Notes under the pieces: generated by a model
Database searches by the model: none
Told to the model about the DNA's origin: nothing
Seen by the model: only the letters and a program-made list of their open reading frames with translations
In this document: positions 49,030 through 60,188 of the stretch, in pieces
Layout: each line of letters opens with the position of its first letter
How positions within the stretch are numbered: the first letter of the stretch is position 1
Program-made: the position numbers and the translations under genes
Assembly: GCF_000224145.3 (NCBI RefSeq)
Contig: NC_020166.2
Location: 5,834,927 to 5,898,926 of the forward strand
Origin: Ciona intestinalis
Taxonomy: Eukaryota; Chordata; Ascidiacea; Phlebobranchia; Cionidae
Reading direction: 5' to 3'
DNA length: 64,000 bases

Positions 49030-50863
49030 TTAATTGAAAAGCTTTGTCTCGTCAAGTTGGTCGCCAAGAAGCTTTTCAAAGTCAACTTTGGTTCCTACAG
49101 TTAAGCATATATATATATAGTAATTTAGAAAGCTTATATAGGTTGGCATAATGACAACAAAACGAATACAACGTTTCTTCAATGGTTGTACAAATTACAG
49201 ATTAGTATTAAAATACTAAAAAATACTAAAATCTTCCGTCTTCCCCCACTTTGTAGTTGAGTACGTTTTAAGATAATGTATAAAAAGTATATATATTCGA
49301 AAGTCAGTCTCAGGTGCTTGAAAATAATTTATGAGAAGTGAGTTGTCCAAAATATAGAACAGCAATACCGAATTTGTTCCTAAAATATAAACTTTAATAA
49401 AAGTTTTTATCAGATTCCTGATGTTACAAGTTTATATGCAAACATAGCAGCGGACCAAAGAAAAAGAATGTTTGATTTTTAAAGCGTTAAATATTTTGTT
49501 GTGCTCTTTACGCGTTTTGCTAATAATAAGTTATAACTTATTAATTAAAATTACCAATGATTTTAAACTGATTTGGTTAAATTACACCTGGTTTCCTAAT
49601 CGCTCCCCCTTTGTTCCATTATATTTTTTGGAAGTGTTGTCAAATTATATAGGTACGATATTACTATAATTCGAGCCACCCTTCCATAAAATAAGAACAA
49701 ACGAACTATCGGTTGTGAACTTACCAAGATCGTCAAGGGCCTGTTCCAGTTCAAAAATATCTTCTTGTTTGAGACCCTTTATCTGAACGACCAGTGTATA
49801 AGTTTAACGCAATAGGCTATGAGATAACTCGGTGATATATTGAATATAAGAAGCATATACTCATTTATACGTTATTATTTATCCTGAATAACTTACCCTT
49901 TTCAGAAGTTCCTCCAGTTCGCCCTTTTCACCTTTTGTAAGTAAATTCTTCCGTTGCTGTAATATGTAATATATATGCAATAAGTTAAACTTGAACACAA
50001 AAGTATAACAACCATAATAAATCAACTTTAAAATACCCGATTAAATAACTCGTTCAATCTGGCTTCATCCCCGAAGAATCTGATCCCACTGCTCACCAAG
50101 GAACCAAGATTTGACGTTAGCTGCCTGAAATATAATTAAATTTTTCAATTCAATATCGGCGCCATGGCAAAGTACTTACAGGGCGCCTGCCTGTAACCCA
50201 TCAAGGGTAGCCTAATGGATTCAAGGCTCGTATCTGCCACCATTGTGGGCGCATGTGTCTTTGGGCAAGACACTTAACGGCAGTTACTCTAACCAAGTGA
50301 TCACTAACGGGTTGTCCAAATTATCGGCCATACATAAAAAGTGAAAAAGGGCCACCCCCAAAAAATCACTTACAAAGTAACATACATGGTAACTCGTGAG
50401 CTGGCACGGAGCGTATTAACACCTGTGTTATAACGACTGTCGTTTTCCGCCATCAACGTGAGGATAAATTAAGTTACATTCATCCATTCAATTTGTTTTA
50501 CCAAGCGCGTAATCGTCATCGGGCAAGATTTCAGGCTTACATTTGATAAATAATATAAAAAGAACAATCCCCCAGAAAGTCGCACGTATATTCTGTGGTG
50601 GTATAACTCGTACACTATAACTCGAAAAAATGCAGCGTGTTAAACAACTGCAGTTGCGCCGCCACGTAAAAATACATAACAGACAAATTTAATTATATAA
50701 CTATATAAGATATTTTCAAACAACTAGAAACAAAAGCGTACCCCCAAAATCGACGACGTCTTGTCGTCCCATTGGTTGTTTTGCTAGTGCTACTGAACCA
50801 CGCATCGGCCTGAACAACCAGCATTACTACAACCAGAAACAAAAAGGGGGACTTAAACTTCAT
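49030..50863 (-). CDS. Secreted peptide precursor, 130 aa, tunicate antimicrobial-peptide-like layout
   Basis: Five exons (50863-50742, 50124-50037, 49956-49897, 49782-49725, 49094-49030) join in frame. Residues 1-21 are a clear signal peptide (FLFLVVVMLVVQADA). Residues 35-38 are RRRR, a furin-like cleavage site. Residues 39-58 form a short amphipathic, aromatic-capped segment (starts FWGQL, ends IRFF) followed by Gly59-Asp-Glu, where Gly could serve as amide donor. Residues 60-130 are a charged, Leu-rich helical tail with several acidic stretches (GELEELLKR, DIFELEQALDDL). Leader, cationic or amphipathic core and charged propiece recall tunicate clavanin/styelin-type precursors, where a Phe-Gly-Asp junction also occurs. 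That is an analogy, not proven homology; a neuropeptide or structural peptide is possible. TATA box at 50928-50935. Confidence 0.72.
50182..50490 (+). repeat. tRNA-derived SINE, 5'-truncated
   Basis: Shares GCGCCTGCCTGTAACCCA, GACACTTAACGGCAGTTACT, CACTAACGGGTTGTCCAAAT and TTATAACGACTGTCGTTTTC, plus a tail GTTACATTCATCCATTC, with the copy at 55685. Lies in intron 1 of the secreted-peptide gene. Confidence 0.75.
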
Positions 50864-50927
50864 AATGTATTTTTTTGTCCAAATATTCTAGAATCTCTAG
50901 ATACTGATTATGAACCAAATCTTTCTG

Positions 50928-50935
50928 TATATATA
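50928..50935 (-). promoter_or_regulatory. TATA box of the secreted-peptide gene
   Basis: TATATATA lies 65 bases upstream of the ATG, giving a predicted start of transcription near 50900 and a leader of about 37 bases. Confidence 0.6.
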
Positions 50936-50955
50936 GGCAAGGGAACAAAACAGAA

Positions 50956-50964
50956 TTCCCGGAA
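50956..50964. promoter_or_regulatory. Palindromic TTCCCGGAA motif upstream of the TATA box
   Basis: TTCCCGGAA fits the STAT-type TTCNNNGAA consensus, and the minus strand through it (GGGAATTCTG) resembles a kappaB half. It sits about 20 bases upstream of the TATA box. Short motifs like this arise by chance. Confidence 0.3.
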
Positions 50965-50998
50965 AATTTAGACTATTAAAAACAAAGGCTTTGCTCTA

Positions 50999-52180
50999 GT
51001 GTGTTAAACAAAGTACAAAGAAATTTTCGGAGGACAATGAAAAATCGTTACTCTTTCTTACCACCAATAGATTATTGTGGTGTGTTAAGTTTTTAAATAA
51101 GAAAGGAAGGAAAACTTAGCGCTGACTCATATGGTATAGGTTTGCATGAAAGCACTCTGAAGGATTCAGGTTGCATCCCGGTAGTGTAAGAAAAGCACCA
51201 TTCAATAATTATAACAATGCTTGAATCTGTCGATTATGTCACAACAATGCTCGAAATTAGACAAAGCTCCACTGTGTACTTTAGGACAATGTTTTAAAAT
51301 CTCGACACAATGGAGAATGAATATTTCTGGTTTGTTTGGGTAAATTACTTTATAAGTTTACAAAAACCGTAAACATGTATTTTATATAACTTACTTTGTT
51401 GCAAGTTGAAGTACTTAAGTAACTGCAATATACTATACATGGCGAAAAACTTTTCATTGTCGCTAGGTGATGCCCAAGATACTTTAAATCTATCCAAATA
51501 TGCGCAAACCAGACTGTATGACCCAGCAATAATGTAAAAACCTTAATTGCACTCGGCAAAGTAATTATTTGTTTTTATTAGCAAACCGTATCAATATAGC
51601 ATTAATTATAATGCAAACTTAATACGTCAGAAACAATGTCATGCATCCTAGTTTATTCAAAGCATTGTGTTCATGCGTATGTAGATGAGCAATAATTTCA
51701 ACAAACATAAAAGCTTTTGTATAAACGCTTGCAGCAATGTGGAATGAAGCCAATGCAACGCTGAGGGAGCAACGGAAACATGGCGTATCTGCCCAATCTC
51801 TCGTATTGTATCTCGATCCACAAACCACTTTTCTTTTAAATCAGTAACCGTGACAGAATTTTTCTTTCGTAGCGCGTGAACGCTGCAAATGGCCTAGCCC
51901 AGGGCACCACGTTTAGTCAAACAACGTCTGTGTACAAACGAACACAGTTTGTTTTCAACACACGTCGGACAAATACTCGTTTCCTAAATCGCGTTTTGAC
52001 TGTTACAGCTTTGTTCTGAGCTGCCTATCAAAAGTTTTTATATACACTCGCGAGCGAAGCACTTCTTCTGCAGGTAATATATATACATAGATATGTTTAG
52101 CAATTCTCTTTCGTGTGTTAGCATGGAGTGCTCATTGTGTGTCAGGCTTGGTCTAATCTGTGTATATATCTCGATAGTTC
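50999..52180. other. Intergenic spacer between divergent genes
   Basis: No gene found. The flanking genes point away from each other, so both promoters lie at the ends of this interval. Small frames at 51350-51559 and 51619-51828 have no support. Confidence 0.5.
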
Positions 52181-52186
52181 TGCAGT

Positions 52187-52197
52187 TTTATATATAG
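52187..52197 (+). promoter_or_regulatory. TATA box of the TINAG-like gene
   Basis: TTTTATATATAGC lies about 120 bases upstream of the ATG at 52314, which itself sits in a near-ideal start context (GCCACCATG). Confidence 0.5.
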
Positions 52198-52313
52198 CGT
52201 GGCATGTAGTGGATCGAGTGAAGAAGTTCGCAGATTTTTGAAAAACACATCTCTGTGGTAACTTTATACGTATATTTGTTTTGTAAAGATTAGGAATTAC
52301 CTCCATAGCCACC

Positions 52314-55300
52314 ATGCAGTATTACCTCATTTTAAACATTGCCGCAAGTATGATCATCAATGGGATTTGGGCCGGAAAGTACAATTGGCCAGAAAGCGAG
52401 AAACAGAATTCGTTTGACAACTTCCAAGCAAAAGAGTCGGATGGTTTAAAAGAATTGGGCATTGCTCATACTCTCAAGCAATCAAGAATCCAGCAGAGTA
52501 CATTCATGGCAAGCGGACCGCGAAGGCAACCAGCTGATAGTCTATTGTGCGGGTCAAGACAAAACTTGTTTTTCGGGAAACGGGAACCATGTTGTAAGGG
52601 AAGGAATGAAAACTGTCGCGTTGGTTCGAACGGGGAATTCTGTTATTGTGACGAATTCTGCAATCGACCACCGCAACCGGATTGCTGTATCGACTACAGT
52701 CAGATTTGTTCGCGCTTTACTTTACTTGCAACTCCATCAGTGACGCTTTCGGTTTCTACCTCGACTGATCCACAAACCACAAACAGCCCAAGTACCTCAA
52801 CCACTCAACCTCGAACTTTATCAACCCTTACAATCCCAACAACGACCCACTTACCGATATCTGAAACCGGTAAGAACCCATTCACGCATTAATTATGATC
52901 ACACGTCCCTTTCCTTTTAGTAGGGAAGAAGATAGGACATGTTTCATTGTCTTTTCTCGTCCCATTTGGTAGTATGCAAAAAAAATTAAATAATAACCAT
53001 ATAAATCCTCACGAATCTAAAAAGCTTGTTTAAGTTTCAAAACATGGTCAGGAAAGTAAGGGATTTAGAATAGATGTTAACGGTATATCTCATCTCAACA
53101 CAAGGTACTGTACATATAGGCAAATATTAATAACGTGCCCACACAGAAAACGTATGATTATTTTGAAACAGGATACTAAAATAATACTATATTTTTAGTT
53201 TGCTTCTTCGATGGTGTTGGCTACAGGTTAGGATCAAAGAAGCGTCGGAACTGCAACGTTTGGTAAACGATATTTTATTTTGTTAAAATGTAATGGTTTA
53301 CACGTTTCATTTACAGCGATCGTAGCGCAACCATAAATGTTTTGACCTAAACCTAAGGCCTATATACGCTAATTTAGGCTCTAATATTGAACACGTGAAC
53401 TATACGTGCACTTTACACCATAGTTGTTTTACAGCATTTGTGAGAATGTGATAAATGGTTACTTCCAATTTAACTGCGAGGAGAATGTGTGCCTTGTTCG
53501 CCCGAATGTCATCGAAGCTATAAACGAAGGTAAAGTCAACAAAGACGGCTTTTCTGATTTAGTTAAAATTACTTTATGGGCAAAATAGACTTCCTAAAAG
53601 GAATCTTTTTACGATTTCACGGTAAAATTAGAAAATTACTTCAACTGTTATTGAAAATATGTGGTAAATGGTTCGCAAATTCATAATAAATGTCAGTAAG
53701 ACTAAGACATTGTTTAATCGATATGAGTCATTAGCAGTGCTGCGCCTGGGATAATGACGCTTTGTTTCGAGCAGGAAACGCGGGCAAATCTAAAGGTGAA
53801 ACTACAATGACACGTCAGTCATAAATTCGCCACAAGCGCAAACAAATTTGTCGAAATCGCCCAATAGTTTGTTTGTACCTAGACCGCTAATAAGCAATAC
53901 ATTGGCGGGTTGCACCACGAGCAGTAACGAGTTGTATTGCTACCGACATTTCGAGCTGTTGTCGCTACGGTTTTGATGTATGGCAGCGAACTCTCTTTTC
54001 CTAGTGTGTTTAAACTGAGCAAGCACTCGCCGGTGAATCGAATTGCCGAACCATTATCATTGTGTTTGCTGCCGCGAGTTGTCTATCGGATTAATGTGTA
54101 ATTTGTGGGGTTCCATACCGTTTGGTGACATAACGCAGACCAGCATGGGGTGGGGGGGAATATGAAAACATTGGAACTAAACAGCACCAAATGTAGATTA
54201 TTTACAACTTGGCGTTTGAGCTGCAACACTTTATTAAATACCGATTAACATATAATCAATTGTATTTAGCTTTATATATTGACCACTGATGTAGTTAAGT
54301 TCGAAGTATGAGTAAAGTCGATGCAATATACAACATTCTGAATAACCCAAAAATATAACCAATTTTCCTTATGTAGGTGATTTTGGGTGGACGGCTTCAA
54401 ATTTTACGTTTCTGTGGGGCTTGACGCAACTAGAAGGGTATAAATATAAACTTGGCACAGCGAGAGTCCCCGACGAAGTAAGGTAAACCATATTTAAAAT
54501 TTGGTTAATCGCATATTTTATATTTTCGGTAAACATCAAAAATTTTTATCAAGACATGATTTTTTATAGAAATATGAACGCAATGCATCCTCTCTCCGTG
54601 TCGAGTAATCTACCAAAAACGTTTGATTCCCGAACAAAATGGCCAGGCTCTTTGTCGCTACCACGCGATCAGGAAAACGAAGGAACGTCTTGGGCATTTT
54701 CTACAACAAGTACGGTTAAAAACTGAAAATACCTTAAACAAAAAACTATATAAGAAGCACACAGTGACTGTATGTTCAAGGCATGTTGGAACATAGTTCA
54801 AAGTAGTTGTTAACTAACAGTACTTGTATATTCGAAGGTGTATTATCAGATAGATTGGCCATCCAATCGAAAAACTTTACGGTTGTGGAACTGTCACCCC
54901 AGCACCTCGTGTCTTGCTTCTCGAGTCACGAAGGCAGAGGAGAAAGATTAGACCGTACATGGTGGTATTTGAGAAAAAAAGGGTCAGTCACTGATGACAA
55001 AATGAACATAGCGTAAAATACATTTTATTACAGAGTGGTTTCTACAGTTTGCTACCCTGAATCCAGAAGCAAATCAACACAAGGAATCGGATCTTGCGGC
55101 CTCGTTGCGCATTCATCCGGCGCACACATATGCCCGAATGGAAACGTCATTTCATCAAATGAGATTTACAAAACCTCTCCCGTATATCGAGTATCGTCCA
55201 ATGAAGAAAATATTATGAAAGAAATATTTGAAAACGGTCCCGTACAAGGTATATGAATGTACACTAGTCATTACCACTTTATCGAAACTTGCTTGATTTT

Positions 55301-56134
55301 TGTAATCTAACACTTCAGTGTCTATTTTTTTCTTTTTTGAGCAAGCTGTTATGAGAGTACAACCTGATTTCTTCGTTTACAAAAGCGGAGTCTACTCTTC
55401 CACGGCAATTGACAATATTGTGGTCGAACAAGTGAAAGACAACACGTATCACTCTGTGAAAATTATTGGGTAAGCAACGCAGACTTTCACGTATTACATA
55501 AACTATAAGGTTACAAAATAGCAGGTACAATCATGTGCCAATATTTCCTTGTATGTGGAGTTAAACATATGTTGTAATAAATTGCAGATGGGGTGAAAAG
55601 AAAAGTAAAACGAACAGCGGCAAATACTGGGTAAGATAAAGTAGAGCTGACAATTTTGTTTCTGTCTAATGCATGTGATAATCGCCTCGGCGCCGTGGTG
55701 TAGTCGTTAGCGCGCCTGCCTGTAACCCANNNNNNNNNNNNNNNNNNNNNNNNNNNNNNNNNNNNNNNNNNNNNNNNNNCACTAACGGCATTGCTCCAAC
55801 CCAGTGGTCACTAATGGGTTGTCTAAATTATCAGCCATACATAAAAAAAAATCTCCCCTCCAAAAAATAATTACCCACACAAAGTAACATACATGGTAAC
55901 TCGTAAGCTGGCACGAGGTGTTAAACCCATGTGATAACGACTGTCGTTTTCCGGCCACGCGAGGATAAAGTAAGTTACATTCATTCATTCATACAGATCG
56001 TGCAAAACTCATGGGGTGCCAACTGGGGGGAAGGCGGGTACTTCAGGATACGCAAAGGAGTGAATGAATGTGGAATTGAAGAAATGATCTTGGCTGCGTG
56101 GCCACAAATACCATTGTCTAACGGCATTGGGTGA
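52314..56134 (+). CDS. tinag-like: Tubulointerstitial nephritis antigen-like protein (catalytically dead cathepsin fold), 541 aa
   Basis: Secreted matrix glycoprotein family of the papain-like fold. Exons: 52314-52869, 53199-53262, 53435-53529, 54377-54482, 54570-54709, 54838-54982, 55034-55248, 55346-55469, 55588-55630, 55997-56134; 542 codons with stop. Signal peptide at the N-terminus; somatomedin-B-like Cys cluster ([23 protein letters not shown]); a Ser/Thr/Pro linker of about 50 residues; a short Cys segment ([11 protein letters not shown] to VCLVRPN); then the cathepsin-like region. The catalytic Cys position reads [10 protein letters not shown], a serine, as in known TINAG proteins, while the His ([10 protein letters not shown]) and Asn ([12 protein letters not shown]) motifs remain. 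Thus probably non-enzymatic, binding basement-membrane partners such as laminin. AATAAA at 56289. The last intron carries a SINE and the assembly gap. Confidence 0.9.
52918..53075. mobile_element. TAGGGTGGGG-type MITE, diverged and truncated
   Basis: AGTAGGGAAGAAGATAGGAC, then TTTCTCGTCCCATTTGGTAG and diverged interior; the right inverted repeat is missing. In intron 1 of the TINAG-like gene. Confidence 0.6.
55685..55994 (+). repeat. tRNA-derived SINE with assembly gap, abutting an exon
   Basis: The head GGCGCCGTGGTGTAGTCGTT continuing AGCGCGCCTGCCTGTAACCC resembles the 5' half of a tRNA, with an A-box-like TGGTGTAGTCG. The B-box region falls in the N run. The body and the ATTC-repeat tail match other copies. 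The tail ends at the acceptor (CATTCATACAG) of the last TINAG-like exon. Confidence 0.8.
55730..55779. other. Assembly gap (50 N)
   Basis: Fifty consecutive N bases lie inside the SINE, most likely because the repeat could not be resolved. The true gap length is unknown; no exon is missing, since the flanking TINAG-like exons join in phase. Confidence 0.98.
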
Positions 56135-56299
56135 TGCGACCATGGACCATGGTCACACTTTAACATGGGGAAACAGAAAAAAAGGAATGAAGTAATATTA
56201 TTTTACAGCTATCCCTCAATTTAGCGTGGTTAGTTGATTACTGTATCTATTTATGCTATTTTGTGTTATTTTGCGTTGGTCAGCCAAAAATAAACTTTT

Positions 56300-57470
56300 G
56301 CTTGAGTTTTGTATACATATGCATTAAAAATATAGAACAATAGTTTGCAATGCTTTGCGATTGCGCGTTATGTTAAAACTAATAATGGTCCAACCCACAC
56401 CACCTGAGTTTAAAGCAGCCTTCCCGTTTTAAACTGGCGCACGTGATGTATATGACTACGGTATGACGTACATACAATTACTTCGTTGTATAATATGTGA
56501 GGAATGCGTCATGCATGTGATAAATTAACAACACTGATGTAGGTGGATCCACATACGTTTGTGCCAGGACGGGTCATGAAAACAATTTAAATGAAGCGAC
56601 AGAGAATACGCCAACATATTGCATTTATGGCTTACTGGTAAAGGTATTGTGTAAATTGATCTATGGAGTACCGTATTTACAAGCTCTTGGGAACGCTAAG
56701 GGCTGCTTATACTTTTAATCAATCCTATTGATTAAGTAAAAGGTGTTTGCAGGAAGTATAGATAAAACATCGGATATAGAGGTTCGAACGTAGCAGCTTT
56801 AGCAACCCGTTCGCATTCAATTAGCCACTCACTCTTCTGGAGTAATCAATCCAGACACTAATCAGACAGCTCCGCCGTATTCATTCTCTCGTCGACGCGA
56901 AAGGTACTTCCTGTCTTTGTGTGGTTTAATGCAAGCCATACCGTAGCAGTCGTTAGTTGTTATGGTTTTTAAAATATAAACTAAATTAGTGACAGTCAAA
57001 GTACGTTATTACTTCAATTCGATTAAATTGAGATATGAACCAAAGTCAGTTATCGCATCAAAACGTGTTTAAATTCAGGAAAAGGTATAGTGACGTATTT
57101 ACTTTGCAAGTTGCGATTGCAGGTGGGATATTATTGAGCAGTTAAAGCTAGAAACACATATATATCACTGATTATTGTGAAGTACAATGTTTAATTTAAC
57201 CGGTGCAAAGTACGGCAACAAATCGCTGTATTATATACGGGGTTAATTTTTCTAAGCGTATTAAACAGCTACATTTTGCACTGTAATAGCTGTTTAAATA
57301 TATTATATTATCTAGTCTAGTATAGTTTCATTCATTGAAAATTTATTTTTACTATGCCGTGTATGCGTAGGATCTCATGCTCTAATTGCTATTGCTGATG
57401 TAATATACATGACGTATTTGCGTTCTGACTCATAATAGTAGTAAAGGTGGCAAGAAACTCGTTTCACATT
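56300..57470. other. Intergenic spacer
   Basis: Lies between the TINAG-like poly(A) signal and the next plus-strand gene. No frames, repeats or RNA genes recognised. AT-rich. Confidence 0.5.
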
Positions 57471-57474
57471 TTGC

Positions 57475-57476
57475 AG
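57475..57476 (+). promoter_or_regulatory. Acceptor-like AG before the start of the membrane-protein gene
   Basis: CATTTTGCAG precedes a short leader and the ATG at 57511. No upstream exon was found, so this may be a spliced-leader acceptor or the end of a 5'-UTR intron. Confidence 0.35.
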
Positions 57477-57510
57477 CTATCTACAAATCTACGGACAATT
57501 TTCTTCAAGC

Positions 57511-59333
57511 ATGATCAACTTATCAGAGGTACAAAAAGGTAATGTAAACTTATTATGTAGGTTATGTCTTGTATCTCATATCACTTAACAAACTGTTTAG
57601 TAGGGTGGAAGAAAATGGGACACTATTTCATTTTATTTAAGTTCAATTTGAAACACAAAACATTCAAATACCTGTAAAATCGTATCGCTGCGACTACCTG
57701 GACGTTGTTAATTGTTTAAAACACCATTAAGATATTTTGATAATTTGTGCTAAAGGTGTCTCATCTTACCCTACAGTACTATATAAACTTTTATTGTGTT
57801 TTGGTCATAAGAAATTCTTATCCTCCTTCTGGCCGCATTCGGAGTTTCTGTTCTTATTCTCTTCGTCTCCTACTTCATATGGAAGAATTATTGCGAACCG
57901 AAACTACAAGGAGCAAGACACAACAGCGAGGTGGAAGATCCCTTCTCAGTTGAACTTAATTCTGGTAACTTACTTTAACCTCGACATGTTATTCAAAGTG
58001 GTATTTTATCCTGTTGGTTCTATATATCAAAGGGTGGGCGAAGATGGGACACCTCTTCATTATATTTTCTCGTTCATTTGCTAGTAAACAAAGAACACTC
58101 AATGAATTGTAAAACTGCATCCCACGACTCCCATTGACCGTTGTTAATTGTTTAAAACATGATCAGGGTATTTGGATATTATGTGCTAAAAGATGTCCCG
58201 CCTTCCCCCACCCTACAATATAATACAGTTTCCAATTGATTAAACTTGTGTTTTTATCAAGCAGTTTCTCAAGCTTTTGTTTCATAATGATGTAAAACAA
58301 ATTAAATAAAAATTAAAGACAACTTTGTGTTTCATTGACAGGTCGAGAAGAATCGTTTGCGCTTCGTTCGGGAGATGGAACCCGAGGTGAGAATTCGTTA
58401 AGTGATATGCCTGCAAATTACCACCGGGTTCTTCCACTTTATCCTTCGTTAAGTAAGATTTGCATCGGTTTGGCCAACGTTGCTTGAATGAATTGCATGT
58501 TTTTTGATTAGTTGTCCATGTATATAATCAATGCATGTGGAGTAATGAACATAAATCGCAGAACATCAATGTACAGGTCTTATTGCGCAGTAGGGAAAAT
58601 AATTGCAATTAGCATGTTTATGTTGCTAACTTTCGGACATTTCACGTTTACAGTGTATTAGTTTTGCTTTGAAACAAAACAAAATCACTGAAGTACGTGA
58701 CTCGCCACGTAACATCCGCCTTTCAACGTCATCCCAAACCACAAGTCAATCAATCCAGCATGTTATAACAAACAGTTAAAGCTGTAAATCACAGCTTGTT
58801 CAAGGCTTCAACAAAAAAGAGTTTGTAAAATCAAGACTTCAACATAATTTGTGGATTTCTAAAATTCAATATTTGTGATTTAGTTCCTCCAAACTATAAC
58901 ACGGGACAACAAAGAGTATCACCATGGGACCGCACACATGGACCAACCAACCCAACAGCACCATCACTGGGCAGTTTTTACAGTAGAAGTAATAACAGCA
59001 TCCCTTCCAGTAATAACACGGAGGTGATCAGTCACATCTCTGGTCGAACAACAGGTAATATGCAACCTTTTTCACACTGGTGTGTTGTTGTTGTGCCTGA
59101 CCTTAATTTTAACGATGATTATGCCCAAAATTTGGGTCATTTTACAGTTTGGGGATACGATTCGTAACGAAATCGACGCGGATATGAGTTTCTGCTGTTT
59201 TTTCGTAAAAATTAGGTCTGGGTGAAAACAATAAAACATCGCAATAATGATTATTCATGTTCTAGAATTTCCATCAAACGAAGCTGAGCCGCTGCCCACG
59301 TATCAGGAACTCATGAATCGTAATAGTTCATAG
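57511..59333 (+). CDS. Single-pass membrane protein with PPxY-type tail, 154 aa
   Basis: Exons 57511-57538, 57812-57964, 58342-58386, 58884-59054, 59266-59333 join in frame. After a 10-residue N-terminus (MINLSEVQKE) comes a 23-residue hydrophobic segment (ILILLLAAFGVSVLILFVSY), then WKNYCEPK, so the positive-inside rule puts the long C-terminal tail in the cytosol. The tail is Ser/Asn/Pro-rich, with PPNY (about residue 77) and LPTYQEL near the end, both PY-type motifs that bind WW domains of Nedd4-like ubiquitin ligases. The layout resembles small adaptor proteins such as PMEPA1/LDLRAD4, but sequence identity is not evident. Exon 2 sits between two MITE copies. AATAAA at 59512. Confidence 0.7.
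57598..57780. mobile_element. TAGGGTGGGG-type MITE, full copy
   Basis: TAGTAGGGTGGAAGAAAATG on the left, GTGTCTCATCTTACCCTACA on the right, with the shared GTTGTTAATTGTTTAAAACA interior. Ends about 30 bp before exon 2 of the membrane-protein gene. Confidence 0.8.
58024..58220. mobile_element. TAGGGTGGGG-type MITE, full copy
   Basis: AGGGTGGGCGAAGATGGGAC on the left and TGTCCCGCCTTCCCCCACCC on the right, with AGTAAACAAAGAACACTCAA and GTTGTTAATTGTTTAAAACA inside. Same orientation as the copy at 57598, on the other side of the exon. Confidence 0.85.
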
Positions 59334-59824
59334 TCGATGACGCACTATTGCAAATACGCAAATATCTTTTGCGTCACGCAGGCGCAATACAGACCTGAAG
59401 AAACAAGGTCTGTACAGTTTTGGCGGATGTAGTCACGACTGACGATGATCGCCACGCGACTTCTCGGCGAATAATTCTGTTTTGGCCGATTTTATTGAAG
59501 TAGTTAGTGGCAATAAATTATTTTGGTAATAACATTTTGTTTGCATTGTAAAGTGATTGTGGTAAACCTAATATTAAAAATGACATCTTTCATGTGATAT
59601 TTTATTCGTCAAGTATTACCTTTCAAGAGCGACTGTATACATTTTATAAAAACAGCTACCATTCGTAAAGCCTTTGGCTAATAAACTTTGCATTTTGGCG
59701 AGCTAAACAAGCAGCCATTTTATTTATAAATATAAAATATAAATAAAAAAAATGTTTCTCTTACGTAACTATGTAATTGAATCATGTTGATTTAAATCTA
59801 TAATGGCAAAGTATCAAATAACAT
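59334..59824. other. AT-rich spacer between convergent genes
   Basis: Holds the AATAAA of the membrane-protein gene (59512). No other feature seen. Confidence 0.5.
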
Positions 59825-59907
59825 TTTATTATATTGTTCGTCTGCTATATACCCTCATTATTTCCTTTTGCACACCTATACATCGCAACCACTTTTTGAT
59901 CCCTGAT

Positions 59908-60156
59908 TTATGAACTTGGTATTTTTCGCTTCGGTATTAAATCTACCCCGTCCAGGTATTGTGTCGTGGGTGGTCGCTGCTGCTGAGGTTCTCCAAACAC
60001 AATGTTGCTGAATGCAAACATTGGACTAGACATATGTCGTATATGACAGGAAGTACACCGTGGATGAGGTGCACATCGAAAGGCGAACGATTTACGGCAT
60101 AGATTTACGACAGCAAGGAGAAATGTGACACTGCTGTACAATCCTACAAACCGCAT
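59908..60156 (-). CDS. Candidate one-exon secreted peptide, 82 aa
   Basis: ATG at 60156 opens 82 codons. The N-terminus is a plausible signal peptide (FVGLYSSVTFLLAVV, ending SFAF). The mature part has three closely spaced cysteines (RCAPHPRCTSCHIRH), a Gln/Pro/Thr-rich middle and a dibasic KRK near the C-terminus. A minus-strand TATAAA lies at 60189-60194 and an AATAAA at 59825-59830, about 80 bases after the TAA. The TATA box is close to the ATG, implying a leader of only a few bases, which weakens the model. No family recognised; a short chance frame remains possible. Confidence 0.4.
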   Translation of the reverse strand: MRFVGLYSSVTFLLAVVNLCRKSFAFRCAPHPRCTSCHIRHMSSPMFAFSNIVFGEPQQQRPPTTQYLDGVDLIPKRKIPSS

Positions 60157-60188
60157 AAGGAATGAGAGCTAAAGGGAGTGCGGGCGCA

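Noticed and set aside
55685..55729. Functional tRNA gene
   Set aside because: Only the 5' half resembles a tRNA, the body continues as a dispersed repeat, and related copies occur elsewhere, so it is a SINE head.
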